DNA of 64,000 nucleotides. Source: Oegoconia quadripuncta. Its lineage: Eukaryota > Arthropoda > Insecta > Lepidoptera > Autostichidae. The position numbers were made by a program, and so were the translations under genes. This document shows, piece after piece, positions 32,413-43,791 of the stretch (within the stretch, counting starts at the first letter, position 1; each line of letters begins with the position of its first letter). Below the pieces are notes generated by a model. The model had not been told where the DNA came from. It did no database searches and saw only the letters and a list, made by a program, of their open reading frames with translations. Where the stretch lies: positions 40,033,278 through 40,097,277 of the forward strand of contig OX438744.1 in assembly GCA_949316235.1 (NCBI GenBank), read 5' to 3'.

Positions 32413-32589
32413 ATTACACCGATCTGACGGAGATGAAAGAGAAACAACGTGCAGAAGAAAGAGAGAACAGTGAATCGCATAGTATTTAACCAATTAGGAT
32501 TTTAAATACCACGGTGGGAACGTATTTCTTATCCAATATCGAATGCTACATCGAAATGAATTTGTCTTTGATATTTATTTAGAAAATAA

Positions 32590-32672
32590 ATCGTCATCAT
32601 ATCAGCCTGTAAACATCCCACTGTAGGGAGATAGGCCTTCCCTCGTATAATGAGGGAGTATAGTCCACCACA
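32590..32672 (-). mobile_element. SINE4 tail fragment
   Basis: aacatcccactgtagggaga and ccttccctcgtataatgagg match the minus-strand SINE4 3' part. Confidence 0.65.
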
Positions 32673-33033
32673 CATGAGTGTTCTGAAGAACTGTTCGAGC
32701 TAATACCCGCTGCTCAATTTAACCGATACACTTCTCGCCGAAAATTAAATTTCCATCCACATCACCTGGATGTGTGGAAGTCTACCACTGTAGGTTTCTC
32801 AAGAAACTTCTTGCCACGTACAACAACCCTGTGGAACGGACTTCCGGCAGCGGTATTCCCGAACGAGTACGACATTGGAACCTTCAAGAAACGAGCCTAC
32901 ACCTTCCTCAAAGGCCGGCAACGCATCTGTGACCCTTTTGGTGTTGCGGGTGTCCATGGGCGGCGGTGATTGCTTTCCATCAGGTGACCCGCATGCTCGT
33001 TTGCCGCCCTCTCATATAAAAAAAAGAAAAAAA
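32673..33033 (+). mobile_element. LINE-A 3' portion
   Basis: [20 protein letters not shown] to [20 protein letters not shown] without a stop, then UTR and an A-rich tail. Confidence 0.85.
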
Positions 33034-33134
33034 AAACCACGCTGGCCCAATACGGGTTGCGGACTTTTATATCTCAGCATTCAGGTTTCCTCACGATGTT
33101 ACTTCCTGGAGCCTACACGGCTCTACAATGTGCA

Positions 33135-33325
33135 AGGTGTCGTTTGATTCGTCTTGATCCTAGATTCTATTTTACCCTACTAGCCCAAGGAATCCTATGG
33201 CCTAAACTGCTTGACCGATTTCGAAGTGCATGGTGTTGTTAGATTCGTCTTGGTACCCGGGCTGTCATAAGATACATTTTACAATAAAACATCCAACATG
33301 GCGCCCGCAAAATACTAAATATACG
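33135..33325 (-). repeat. Dispersed 'accataaaatgtatc' repeat, reverse copy
   Basis: gttagattcgtcttggtacc, tcataagatacattttacaa and aacatggcgcccgcaaaata mirror the copy at 30785. Confidence 0.6.
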
Positions 33326-33384
33326 GTTTTTTTTTGGTTCTTACATACATTATATAGTTATTTATATTTATTTTCTAGCGTTTA

Positions 33385-33680
33385 TGCGAGCGTAGGTGGC
33401 TCAGCGATTAAGACTCGGTCTCCCAATTTGGGAGGTCCGGGTTCGATTCCCAGGCAGCCCATGTACCAATTACTTTTTAAATTTTATTACTTATGTGCAT
33501 TTATCCGACTGCTCTTAAACGGTGAAGAAAAACATCGTGAGGAAACCTGCATGCCTGAAAAATTGAAATTTAATGGCTTGTGAAGTCCCTAACGTGCATG
33601 GGGCCAGTGTGGACTATGGCCCAAAATCGCTCATATACGAGGGCAGGCCTATATGCAGTGGGATGTTTACGAGATGATGA
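33385..33680 (+). mobile_element. SINE4, full length
   Basis: Head GTAGGTGGCTCAGCGATTAA (box A) and GGTCCGGGTTCGATTCCCAG (box B), body 'cgactgctcttaaacggtga', tail with 'atatgcagtgggatgtttac' and a GATGATGAT end. tRNA-like, but embedded in a repeat, so not a tRNA gene. Confidence 0.85.
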
Positions 33681-34091
33681 TGATTGTACCATATCTCCAG
33701 GATGCTTCCAAGGCTGGTAAAGATCTGGTGATGTACTCTGGAGATAAATATAACATTACCTAAGCTGGTTCTTTACGCACATTTTGACGCATCACATACC
33801 TATTTATTTCTTGATAATAATGTTTTTGTAATTTATGGTATCTACTTAACCAAGGTAGTGGTATTAATAATTCTGTCAACAGCTATAGACTAATCACTTT
33901 GTTTACTTTAGATATTTAGTTAATGTAGGTTATTGTATAAGGTATGAATTAGGTCTTCAATTCGTTTATGAGATCACAAACAGAACATTACAAATTACTC
34001 ATTGCAAACAATGTTGTTGTTGTATTAAGAATAATGGCCTCCTTGACCTATTGTGTTATGCACTGGATTTGATGGTAGTGGGTTTTTTTTT
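33681..34091. other. No recognisable feature
   Basis: No gene or repeat identified. Confidence 0.3.
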
Positions 34092-34325
34092 TTTTTTTTT
34101 TTAATATTTCGGACACTTACACCAATCATCTAGTCCCAGACTAAGCAAAGCTTGTGCTATGGATACTAGATAACGGATATACATACATAAATATTTATAT
34201 AAACATCCATGACTCAGGAATAAATGTTCATATTCATCATACAAACATTTACCCGTCGCGAGATTCGAACCCGCAACCGTTGGTTTCGCTGACAGGGTCA
34301 CTATCCACTACACCAATCGGTCGTT
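34092..34325 (-). mobile_element. SINE2, full length
   Basis: T-run at 34084-34102, then the tail, body and tRNA-like head ending 'ccactacaccaatcggtcgt'. Confidence 0.9.
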
Positions 34326-34442
34326 CATGAGGTCTGTCTGGTTAGTATACTGACAATTCAGGGTAGGATTTTGGAATGTAATGGAAAACCCTCGAAAGAA
34401 GTGAAGCGGCAGTAAGTCTTCAATGTTTGACTTGACTTGTTT

Positions 34443-34858
34443 TTGACGACCTGTTTGGTGTAGTGGTTAGCAACTCTGATCACTATACCTAAAGGTTGCG
34501 GGTTCGAATCCCGCTAGGGGCATATGTTTGTGTGATGAATACGGACATGTGTACCCGAGTTATGGATGTTTTTCATTTATGATTTTTATTTACAAAAAAA
34601 ATGGATTTGTGTAGTGTATCAACCATCTGGTATCCACAACACAAGTCTAGTTGCTTAGTGTGGAACTAGATGGCGCTCTCTGTATATGTCCAAGGATATT
34701 TAATGTATTGGAAATTTTTTTAAATTGTTATGGTATATTTATTTACATATGTTTGCATTTGTTAAAAATTGTATGTCTGTTGTTGTTTTCATGTATGTTT
34801 CTTTATTCCTTGTATGAGTGCCAGTTTATGCAATAAACTTTTTATCTATTTTTTTTTT
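34443..34858 (+). mobile_element. SINE3, longest copy with full 3' region
   Basis: Head gacctgtttggtgtagtggt and ggttgcgggttcgaatcccg, shared SINE2/3 body, then a longer 3' region ending 'gcaataaactttttatct'. The AATAAA near the end is unusual for a pol III SINE. Confidence 0.85.
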
Positions 34859-35159
34859 GTTTAAGCGGTTCACAAAAGTGGATACAATTCAAAATTTTCA
34901 GTCTTACCCCACATTACGACATAATTAACTGAATGTATCCTACTGGATGTGAACACAGCATGCACACAGGTAAACAGTTTCAATACTTAAAAATAAAATA
35001 GACTGTTAACTCACTAAATCACAAAGACAATACAAAAAGACCTATTTATAATTGTTGTACAAAAAGAGAGGATGATTAATCCTTAATACATATACAACCA
35101 TACATAACTTTCTTAGTGGAGGCGATTGTTCCTGAATATATCTACCTAATTGAACAAAA
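34859..35159. other. No recognisable feature
   Basis: AT-rich, nothing identified. Confidence 0.3.
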
Positions 35160-35640
35160 TATTCATTATTTTATTTTATTTTATTTATTATTTTATTTTA
35201 ATCGTTTGGAAAACTTACAGCTTGTTATAACTAGAGACATAGGAAAATTAATTACAGAAAGCCATTAACAAGTTTTCGCATATAGAATTCTAAATGAAAG
35301 GAACACAAATTAAGAAAGAAAAAAAACTCGTAATTGCACATGTGTAACTTAATCAAATGTAGTAATGTGGGTAAGGCTAACAGAAAAGAACAAATATTTA
35401 AGCTATTGTAACTGAATAACCAATATCTAAATTAAGTAATATTCATTTGGAAGCTTGTGAACCTAAGAAAAAAGTTTTTGCGTAAGTTTGTTTTACTCTT
35501 ATTGGTTTTGAGTTAAAAAGATCTATAGTAGGTACCTCAGAAGTTGGATCATTAAAGGCAGTAGCTGCTCTGCAGAAGAAAGAATTTTTGCGGTAGTTTG
35601 TGTGGTATACGGGGGTACAGAGTGGGGGATTATTGCAATA
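35160..35640 (-). mobile_element. LINE 3' end, unclassified
   Basis: The minus strand reads YCNNPPLCTPVYHTNYRKNS and RAATAFNDPTSEVPTIDLFN near 35520-35640, followed by an AT-rich 3' UTR with TTTTATTTTAT repeats. It looks like the end of a non-LTR reverse transcriptase, but the clade is unclear. Confidence 0.55.
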
Positions 35641-36329
35641 CTATAATAAACATAACACAAGGACAAGACAAGAGAACAGTACAATTTGGCGGCCTTATCA
35701 CTAAAATACGTCCACTTTGTGACCGGACGTCCTACACTGCGTTTGCTGCTGCCCAAGAACTACAATGCCCCATCTGCCAATTTCTTCAAGCAATAAACTC
35801 TACCCACTGCCACTTTTACTGGGCTAAATCGGTGACTTTCAACCGTCGACCTTCGTGGCCTTAAGCTTTGTTATGAGGCTCATAGAGACCAAGTTTCAAT
35901 GTCATAAGTCAAAGACGAGTTACATAAACACAAACTGGAATATATGTCGTTACTGGGTCCTTGCGCCCACTGCGTGTCCCGATAAACTACTTGCCTCGGT
36001 TTTTTTATTGAATAAGATTAAGAGGAATATACTTAATTTAATGAGACCTTACCTATATTTAGAAGTGCTATTAAATAAAACAAGATATTACTAATATCAA
36101 GTATACAGGGCAGAAGAGTGAATGTTCGAGATAAAGTCGTGTTTATGGATAGAGGCCATCGCTCCCTGGCCAGAGGCAAGGTCCCAATGTATGATTGGAA
36201 AATAATCTCTGGCCTATTTGTGTGAGGAATAATTGTATCACCGAATAGATAATTTTTGTATGTGTTTCTGTAATATGCAACTAATACAGAAACATAGCAG
36301 AATAAATTAATAATAATAATAATAAAAAA
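35641..36329. other. Unassigned sequence
   Basis: Two modest plus-strand frames (35598-35864, 35855-36094) show no motif I recognise. 36110-36320 looks like a retroposon 3' region ending in AAT repeats. No gene supported. Confidence 0.3.
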
Positions 36330-36500
36330 AAAAATCTTTATTTGCCAAGAAAACAGTAAAAACTAAAATATAAAATGACCTTATAATTATGACAAAAAGG
36401 TCTGTAGCTCAGCATATGGTCGCTGGGAACCAGCGGCCGCTGATTTTCAGCCACAGCCTGCAGTTATGTACAGTCCACCACACAGACATGCCATCTGGTG
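36330..36500 (-). repeat. Retroposon 3' end, minus strand
   Basis: A-run then 'aaatctttatttgccaagaa', the complement of a typical aataaagattt tail. It contains 'tgattttcagccac', related to the (CTAT)n-tailed family. Confidence 0.45.
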
Positions 36501-36844
36501 GACCGTACATATATCCCTTATGTAATTAAGAAGGATTCAGATCTCCATATCCGGAGCTCATCATCAGATCTTCAATGAAATATAGAAAGACAGAAGTCTT
36601 AAGTATGCAGCCATAAATAAAAGGAATAAATCAGATTCACAGAAACTTTTTTCAAACAGCTCCCATTATTTTGAAGTCAAAGGAAATGCACTTGTTCCGT
36701 CTCATCTTCCATGAATATTTCAATAAACACAGCGACGTAACGTACATCGTCATGGTGACAGACTCTATTTATAGGAATAATGCTTTCTGCATGGCAATTA
36801 GAAATCATGTATGCTTAATTATTAAATAAGTATATTCAGTGTAT

Positions 36845-37085
36845 TGTAAATATTATCGGATAACATAAAGTTAAGTATAGGCAGCGTTAATATTTAAAAG
36901 TAACCGCTTTATAAAAGTTTCAGCGAATCTAAAAAATGATTATGGGAAGCACATGAAAAGAGCTCTGTTAATTTTTTTTTATTATGTGATTTAGCCCAGA
37001 AATTAAAAAATATTTCATGTGAAACCTTGAAATAATATCCCATTTTCCAAATAAAAAACAAATTTAGATATAGTTTTGAAAATCG
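36845..37085 (-). mobile_element. MITE-6, partial copy
   Basis: Internal MITE-6 sequence (aagttaagtataggcagcgt to aacaaatttagatatag). Both terminal repeats are missing or decayed. Confidence 0.7.
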
Positions 37086-37159
37086 CAGGAATTGTTAAAC
37101 ACCCAATTTAAAGCGGTGCCAATGAAATTAATTTTCAAATTGTTACACTTCGTATATAC

Positions 37160-37440
37160 GTGTATACTTCATCATCATCGTCTCGGTCCGCAAACATCCC
37201 ACTGCAGGGATATAGGCCTTCCCTCGTATATGAGGGAGTATGGGCCACAGTCCGCCACGCTGGCACAATGCGGGTTGGGGACTTCACATGCCTTTGCATA
37301 TTTATTTCACAGGGCATGCAGGTTTCTTCACCGTTTAAGAGCAGCCGGATAAATGCACCATAAGTCATTAAATTAAATTTTATAACTCATTGGTACATGG
37401 CCTGCCTGGGAATCGGACTCGGACCTCCGAAATTGGAAAA
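37160..37440 (-). mobile_element. SINE4, full length
   Basis: Tail with CATCATCATCG and aacatcccactgcagggata, body 'accgtttaagagcagccgga', head 'cctgcctgggaatcggactc'. The head is diverged from the copy at 33385. Confidence 0.75.
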
Positions 37441-37549
37441 CCGTATATACTTATTAAATAAGAATAATAATTTCATTGAATTTCACAAAGGAGTTTCTTT
37501 TTTAACCCGTTAAATAAATAAAAAAATCAGAGCTCTGTAACAGCCACAT

Positions 37550-37710
37550 TTTATATTCCCTCAATCACACCTCATATTAATTGAAAGTGAGACCGAAGGT
37601 GTCTAACTTATGTGGGGACTGGCTATCTTATCATAAAGAGCCGGAACTCAACAATGGTCACAATATTTCTCTTGTCGGCAGATTAAGATTAACCAAGCGA
37701 TCCTTCAGAA
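37550..37710 (-). mobile_element. SINE1, diverged partial copy
   Basis: ctcaatcacacctcatatta and 'actggctatcttatcataaa' retain the SINE1 order. The head is lost. Confidence 0.55.
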
Positions 37711-37744
37711 TATTTAGATAGACATCATATTATCATCTGTTATC

Positions 37745-37950
37745 TTCCCGTGAGTGTCATAAAAGTCGACTAAGAGACTTGCCACCAAAACACGTTTTGC
37801 CCGTTTTAACGGCGATGGGCTCACCCCCTCTCACGTGTGCATTTCTGTATATTAGGTACGAAAGGTGAGCCGTGGATGTTGTTTCAAGCAGTAATCTTTT
37901 AATGTTAGGGATATTTCTGACCACCCCATGTGGGATAACGGTCGTGATGT
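37745..37950 (+). repeat. Dispersed 'cgatgggctcacc' repeat
   Basis: Same family as 11790 and 51430: 'taagagacttgccaccaaaa', 'acggcgatgggctcaccccc', 'ccccatgtgggataacggtc'. Confidence 0.55.
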
Positions 37951-38104
37951 TCGACCATACAATGATTTGGATCATACAATGGAGTTGGCAAAGTTAGAAA
38001 TGTATATGTATGTATACAGGGTGAATTTTTTAAGTGGGCCTGGATGGCCAAATCCTAAACTATGAGGAATACTCGAAAGGAATGTTTGAAATTCTTCTTA
38101 AATT

Positions 38105-38375
38105 TGAAATTCTTAAATTCAGGGCACTAGCTGAAAATCAGTGTCTTACCGCTATAGGTGAGTGTCCACACTGAGTGATGGCCCATTTGTGGTACAGATA
38201 CACATATAACTCTATTATAAGTTGTAACAGTTGTACTTAATTTTTGTTGTTACCTTTATTACTGTGAAATAAGGCTACATTTTATAAGAATAACACTAAG
38301 CAGAATAATTGTTGTAATGTGTGAATGTTTTTGTATGTGTTTCTGTAATGTGCAAATACGCTTAGGTATCTATCT
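38105..38375 (+). mobile_element. (CTAT)n-tailed retroposon, diverged subfamily
   Basis: 'tagctgaaaatcagtgtctt' to 'aggtatctatctatctac', with a different middle from the copy at 18320. Just upstream, 38016 starts with tatacagggtgaatttttta, like one end of a mariner-type element with no partner end found. Confidence 0.55.
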
Positions 38376-38799
38376 ATCTACAAATTAGAACTGTCCTTAA
38401 GTTTGCCGTATGTCATTACTTCCCAGAATTCGTTCTTTATTAGCGACACTATCGAATGCTGTAATAATAAATAATAAAATTGTACTCAAACGCGAAACCA
38501 GTTTTTAATAAAAAAAAAATAAAAAAATACGTGTTTTTTTTTCAAAATCAACGGGTTCGATTTCTGGTAGGAATATTAATTTTTCAAAAATCCAATGATG
38601 CAGTTTTACTTATCGTCAAAATCGGGCCCGAAGCTACTTTGAATATTTTACTCTATTCATTCTAAAAACTAAAAAAAATCATTCTGTATACTTGAGAGTA
38701 GGTAATGTCCTTACAAGTTTTCCTACATTGCAATAAATAATCTCACACACATCTTAGAAATCCGGGTCGGGACCAGAGGCATGACTGCATTAGAATACC

Positions 38800-38955
38800 T
38801 AACAATTTCACTAAGGAGTCTTACTAACGACCTTTGCTGTATTACTTATCATCAACTAGCAAACAATAATCTAATAAAATATTATATTTCGAACACAATT
38901 TAAAAGGCGAGTAGCCAGCGCGTCTATAAAAGGGTGTGAGCTGCCTGCTCCGGCG
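38800..38955 (+). promoter_or_regulatory. Apolipophorin core promoter
   Basis: A TATA box (tataaaag, 38925-38932) sits about 135 bp before the start codon, placing transcription start near 38955. About 80 bp upstream of the TATA box is a GATA-type site on the opposite strand (cttatca, 38845-38851). GATA factors act in insect fat body, where this lipoprotein is made, so the site is plausible, though the link is inference. Confidence 0.6.
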
Positions 38956-39065
38956 CATTTGCCTTCTAGCAGAGGTAGAAGCGGCACGTCCATAGTATTG
39001 TTAGTATAAGTACATCAGACTGATTTAATTTTTTAGTGTTTTTTTTTACTTTTACCCCTGTAAAA

Positions 39066-39141
39066 ATGGGGGAAAGTATACGGTTGAGCATCAGTGTTCT
39101 TTTAGTTTTTTCCGTTTTATGGAAAGCTGCATATAGTGAGG
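39066..39141 (+). CDS. apolpp: Apolipophorin precursor, exon 1 (signal peptide)
   Basis: Encodes the first 25 residues plus one base: a basic and polar start, a hydrophobic core (ISVLLVFSVLW) and a small-residue cleavage region (AAYS), a classic secretory signal peptide. The exon ends at G|GTGAGT in phase 1. The downstream exons join in phase to give the N-terminus of the apoLp-II/I precursor, a large secreted lipid-transfer protein that is cleaved into two apolipoproteins and forms the haemolymph lipophorin particle. The Met has an A-rich leader (TAAAAATGG) and follows a TATA box at the expected distance. The signal peptide alone would not identify the gene; the assignment rests on exons 2-5. 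The first intron (39142-60872) is 21,731 bp. Confidence 0.85.
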
Positions 39142-39318
39142 GTGAGTTATATTTATATAATTTTATTAATATTAAGTTATGGAGCCATGTGGGATAGGAG
39201 CACGTACCATTAATTCTTTGAAGACTCGGGAGTAACAGTGAGATACCAGAGCAGACTAAGGATGGTGAAATCGCTCTAATTTTCGCGTGACAAGTGACGG
39301 TATTGACTCGAGACACAA

Positions 39319-39476
39319 TGGTGTCGATTCGGATGTACACCAATTAAACTGGACTAAACTAAAACCAGTTTTAAAGTAGTACTGTCTCTTTCTCCCTGGA
39401 ACAGTACGATGCGACGGCACCACTCCAAAACTGGGTTTTAATTTAGTTTAGTTGGTGTACATCCGAATCGACACCA
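39319..39476. mobile_element. Foldback-7, copy 2 (158 bp)
   Basis: The ends TGGTGTCGATTCGGATGTAC and its complement match copy 1 at 29339, with a different, shorter middle. Confidence 0.85.
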
Positions 39477-40024
39477 ATATCTCCGTTAATAAGTTGACGC
39501 TGTGGGAAATTTAAATTTGTTTTAATTGGAAGCATTGAAGGAAGACATTTTTGATATTTTTTTATGGTAGAGTTCTTTTACAAAGCTCTACGGCTTTGCT
39601 TTAAGTGAATTGATTTGACTAATCGAAATATTTGTATGTATACTAACTTAATTTGACTGTTAAGTTAGTGTGTTTATAGCGAAATTACACGACTTATTTT
39701 TAGCCCGTATTATATTGTGAATTTTTTGGTAGCAAATTTTAATTTCTGAACAATATTAACCATTTAAGATAGTTCAAATCACAGATAAAATAAAAATGAT
39801 ATAATATTATCTAAAAGCTCACATAGCAATGCATAATTATGTTATGTTAATAATTATAAAACATTTTGGCTCGTAAAAAAATAAAAGCCATCCGTCACTT
39901 TCCGTGGTGTGTGAGGCGTAGAAGGCGACTAAGAGACTTTACAGAAAAAAACGTATATGGACATGCACGTTTCAACGGGGATGCGCTTATCTGTCACGTG
40001 TGCATTTTTATATATTTCCTAAGG

Positions 40025-40645
40025 TGAAGATCAAATCAAATCAAATTCATAGGATAAAATTATCACTTGAAAACGTCACTATTAATATTACATTTAAATT
40101 TACGGCTCATTCACAAAGCTGACTCCCCAGAGAAGAACGAGCAAGAAACTCTAGGGTTGCTCTTTTAAACAGATTATGGGTTACAATTTGTGATTTCGTA
40201 ATTATATAAATAATAAGACAGCTATGTCCATGCTTGCTTATCATTGAAATAGTCAGTGATTTTTTAACCTTTTGCTAATAATTTCTGTTTTATGATTGCT
40301 TTAAATTTATTTAAAGGCAAATTTTGAATGTCTACTGGAATCTTATTATAAAAGCGCATACATTGCCCTTTGAACGATTTACTAACTTTATGAAGTCGGC
40401 TAACATAATCGGATAACTGGTTCTTATTCCTTGTATTAACATTGTGCCTATCACTATTTTTAGCGAATAAAGTTATTTTTTTTTTTTGCATATAACAAAT
40501 TCTCATAAATGCAATGAGAAGTCATTGTTAAGACATTAATTTCCTTAAACTTATCTATAAGAGACACTCTAGGTCCTAATTTATAAATGGCACGAATAGA
40601 ATGATAAATGTTGCTAAATACAACTCCAAAATAATAATTTCCTCT
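40025..40645 (-). mobile_element. LINE-C 3' portion
   Basis: Starts with the complement of a TTTGATTTGATTTGAT tail. The minus strand reads SDRHNVNTRNKNQLSDYVSR, LHKVSKSFKGQCMRFYNKIP, ending in a stop near 40267, with a frame interruption near 40480. Confidence 0.82.
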
Positions 40646-40844
40646 TTTAACAATCTTCGTAACTGTTTGGAATATTTTCTGTACTTAACAATATGAATCA
40701 GCTTTCTTGACAATGCGTTTCGAGGGAAGCTTACAGTTTGCTAGGGTAGGCCTGTATGGAGTGCACGCCACTGAAGCCTGCATGTTTCAAGCATACTAAT
40801 GCGATTGAACGCTCAAACGGTTATGGTTGGGATATATGTATGTA

Positions 40845-41275
40845 TTGGATCTTTACCTATGAAATTGGAGTTTTCTTTCTTCGTTAATCGTATGTACCAA
40901 TCCCTGCGAATTTCAAAGCTATATCCAAATTTGTTTTTTATTTGGAAAATGGAATATTATTTCAAGGTTTCACATGAAATATTTTTTTGATTTCTGGGCT
41001 AAATCACATAATAAAAAAAAAATTAACAGAGCTCTTTTCATGTGCTTCCCATAATCATTTCTTAGATTCGCTGAAACTTTTATAAAGCGGTTACTTTTAA
41101 AAATTAACACTGCCTATACATAACTTAATGTTATCCGATAATACACACAAAGTTTAGCTAAATTTGGATTTGCCGTTCCCAAAAAAAATCAAAAATGTTT
41201 GTATGGAGAAAACAGTCTTAATGAAATTCTTCATACAAAACGTCAATTTCATAGCTAACGACGTAATATATGTAT
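40845..41275 (+). mobile_element. MITE-6
   Basis: Terminal repeats attggatctttacctatgaa and aatttcatagctaacgacgt, about 430 bp. The right end is slightly decayed. Confidence 0.78.
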
Positions 41276-41396
41276 AAGAACTGAGAAAAATTCCCAAAAA
41301 TAATCTAAGAAAATCAATGTAAAAATTAACATCGTCCGTCCAAAAGGAGATAATGTTTGACGCAAGAATCTTCCAAATAATTTTTTTATAATTTCA

Positions 41397-41775
41397 TTAG
41401 TAATAATAATTTAGACCATCCTGTACAATCGGCGTCATATTCATAACCCTATATGAATACATATGACGACTAGTAGAGTGATGCCATATACAAGCTATAT
41501 CAACAGTACCTAGTTCTCTAAAATGTTTTGTGGTCATAATGGCATTTGTAATACGAGTGTTTCGTTGCCTCGGAGGACACGTTAAATAGTCGGGCCCAGT
41601 TGTTTTCAATTGAAGGCGGTCGTTAAGCCAAGTTGGTGGCCTACAGGGTATGATACTGACCAAGGTGGCCAATAGTTTGCCACAAATCCACCAACCTGCA
41701 TTAGGCCCACGTGGTATAATAACGTCTGTACCCTCTCCTTTTGCCCCAACAGTCCCCACAATTAATGCTGTTAAT
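41397..41775 (-). repeat. Dispersed repeat with shared open frame
   Basis: A 120-codon minus-strand frame (GPNAGWWICGKLLATLVSII) is partly parallel to the plus-strand copy at 42340-42555 (GPNADWRICGKVVATLVSVF). This is repeat sequence rather than a host gene; the element class is unknown to me. Confidence 0.5.
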
Positions 41776-41849
41776 CAGAGTGTTTGAATAGCAAAAATTG
41801 GACTACATCTTATTGTAACTTTAGTATGTAAGTTGTATGTTGGTTGGTT

Positions 41850-42097
41850 GACGACGACCGGTTGGTGTAGTGGACAGTGACCCTGTCAGCGAAACCAACG
41901 GTTGCGGGTTCGAATCCCGCGAGGGGTAAATGTTTGTGTGATGAATACGAACATTTATTCCCGAGTCATGGATGTTTATATAAATATTTATGTATGTTTA
42001 TCCGTTATCTAGTATCCATAGCACAAGCTTTGCTTAGTTTGGGACTAGATGATTGGTGTAAGTGTCCGAAATATTAAAAAAAAAAAAAAAAAAAAAA
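41850..42097 (+). mobile_element. SINE2, full length
   Basis: Head GGTTGGTGTAGTGGACAGTG and GGTTGCGGGTTCGAATCCCG, body, tail and an A run at 42076-42097. Nearly identical to the copies at 30989 and 34092. Confidence 0.92.
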
Positions 42098-42269
42098 TGT
42101 ACAGTCGGCACCATAAATAACCATTTACATAGTCTGTCAATTTATTAACCGTAGTTCTCTAAAATTATTCTGTTGTAAAGACTATCATTTTAGGGAACTT
42201 CGGATGGTACAGCTTGAATAACCTGCGTGCTACCACTGATTATGTAAAACTGCTTTATTAATTATGGTA

Positions 42270-42780
42270 CCGACTATACATGCAGCATTATACAAAAGTA
42301 ACAATAAAATTTTGTACTATTGATGCTGTTCTAACTCTCAAATTAACAGCATTACTTGTGGGGGCTGTTAAGGCAAAAGGAGAGGGTATAAAGGGTCCCA
42401 ATGCAGATTGGCGGATTTGTGGCAAAGTAGTCGCCACCTTGGTCAGTGTTTTTAAGCCTATAGGCCACCGACTTGGCTTAACGCTGCCCTTAATTAACAA
42501 CCGCAATCGACTATTTAATGTGTCTTCCGAAGCAACGGAACACTGCGGCTTGTAAACACTGACTGTTAGGCCAGGCCAGCCTTACCCCCATTTACCCAAC
42601 ACGCACTCCACCTTGGGCCCTATCAACCATCTTGGTTATACGGGCCGAATCGATGAGAGGTGCGTCCAGTACTTGCTTGGGGCTCTTTCCCGGTATCACA
42701 CTTCTTGACTCTCGACAATTTTTTTAAGTTCTCTGTCCTTGTCCCTATGGTCAATTCTCCCCTTTCTAGGGCTTGACTTT
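42270..42780 (+). repeat. Dispersed repeat, second copy plus flanks
   Basis: 42340-42555 matches 41397-41775 in reverse. 42560-42780 is unusually GC-rich and unassigned (contains 'tggttatacgggccgaatcg'). Confidence 0.4.
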
Positions 42781-42784
42781 ACTA

Positions 42785-43060
42785 TAACGGCTTGCTCATC
42801 CGGCTGCCAGATCAATCTCTGGTCGTGTCCCATCACGGGTTCCTTCTTCTATCTCGAGCCGGGTTCGCTTTCTGTCCCAAGAGAGTTTCAGCGCTTCCAC
42901 CTCCCTTGAGGTCGCCCTTGTCCTTGCGCCACTTGTACAGCGACGCCTGGGCCTCCGCCTCCAGGTCCCAAGGGTGCGTGCCTGTACGCACACCGCCTCA
43001 CAGGAGGATGGTACGATATCCGCCTATGACACAGACGGCCATCACCCTCTGAGCTTTCCT
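42785..43060 (-). mobile_element. R1/TRAS-like non-LTR reverse-transcriptase fragment
   Basis: The minus strand reads RVMAVCVIGGYRTILL, then after a frame disruption WDLEAEAQASLYKWRKDKGD. From memory this matches the 'VIRGYRTIS...PPWELEA' region of R1-clade elements. It is GC-rich, isolated and broken. Confidence 0.6.
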
Positions 43061-43134
43061 CAAGTTAACTAACGTTATAAATGGGAGGGTTTGGATATTT
43101 GTTTCTTTGTTTGTTTATTGCTCAAACACGGCGA

Positions 43135-43535
43135 AATGGATAATCATAAATCGACTTCATAAAGTTAGTAAATCGTTCAAAGGGCAATGTATACGCTTTT
43201 ATAATAAGGTTCCAGTAGACATTCAAAATTTGCATTTAAATAAATTTAAAGCAATTATAAAACAGAAATTATTTGCAAAAGGCTATTATAAAATCACTGA
43301 CTATTTGAATGATAAGCAAGCATGGACATAGCTGTCTTATTATTCATATAATTATGAAATCACAAATTGTAACCCATAATCTTTAAAAGAGCAACCGTAG
43401 AGTTTCTTGCTCGTTCTTCTCTGGGGAGTCAGCTTTGTGAATGAGCCGTAAATTTAAATGTTATATTAATAGTGACGTTTTCAAGTGATAATTTTATCCT
43501 ATGTAATAAAATATTTTGAATTTTGAATTTTTTGA
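43135..43535 (+). mobile_element. LINE-C 3' end
   Basis: LHKVSKSFKGQCIRFYNKVP to ITDYLNDKQAWT, stop near 43331, then the UTR ending 'aaaatattttgaattttgaa'. Preceded at 43070-43130 by a scrap of the 'gggtttggatatttgtttct' repeat. Confidence 0.85.
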
Positions 43536-43554
43536 AATCAGGTATAGCATTTTT

Positions 43555-43790
43555 ATGCACAACGGGTTACACTTGACCTCAATCACACCTGATGTTAAGC
43601 GAATATGAGACCGAATTTTATATTACAAAAAGGCGAAATGATATTTAATTATTAATTTTGAAATAGCCTGGCATGCGAACGAGCTCATGTCCAGGAAAGA
43701 TTATCATAGTGTAGTATCAACCATTGTATGGTGTTGCTTTGTGTGGAACTAGATAGCGCTGTGTGTATTTATTTATTTACATAGAAAACC
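43555..43790. mobile_element. SINE1 tail (minus) and SINE3 tail (plus) scraps
   Basis: 43560-43620 is the complement of the SINE1 tail (cctcaatcacacctgatgtt). 43705-43785 is the SINE3 distal body ('tgtggaactagatagcgctg'). Confidence 0.55.
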
Positions 43791-43791
43791 G

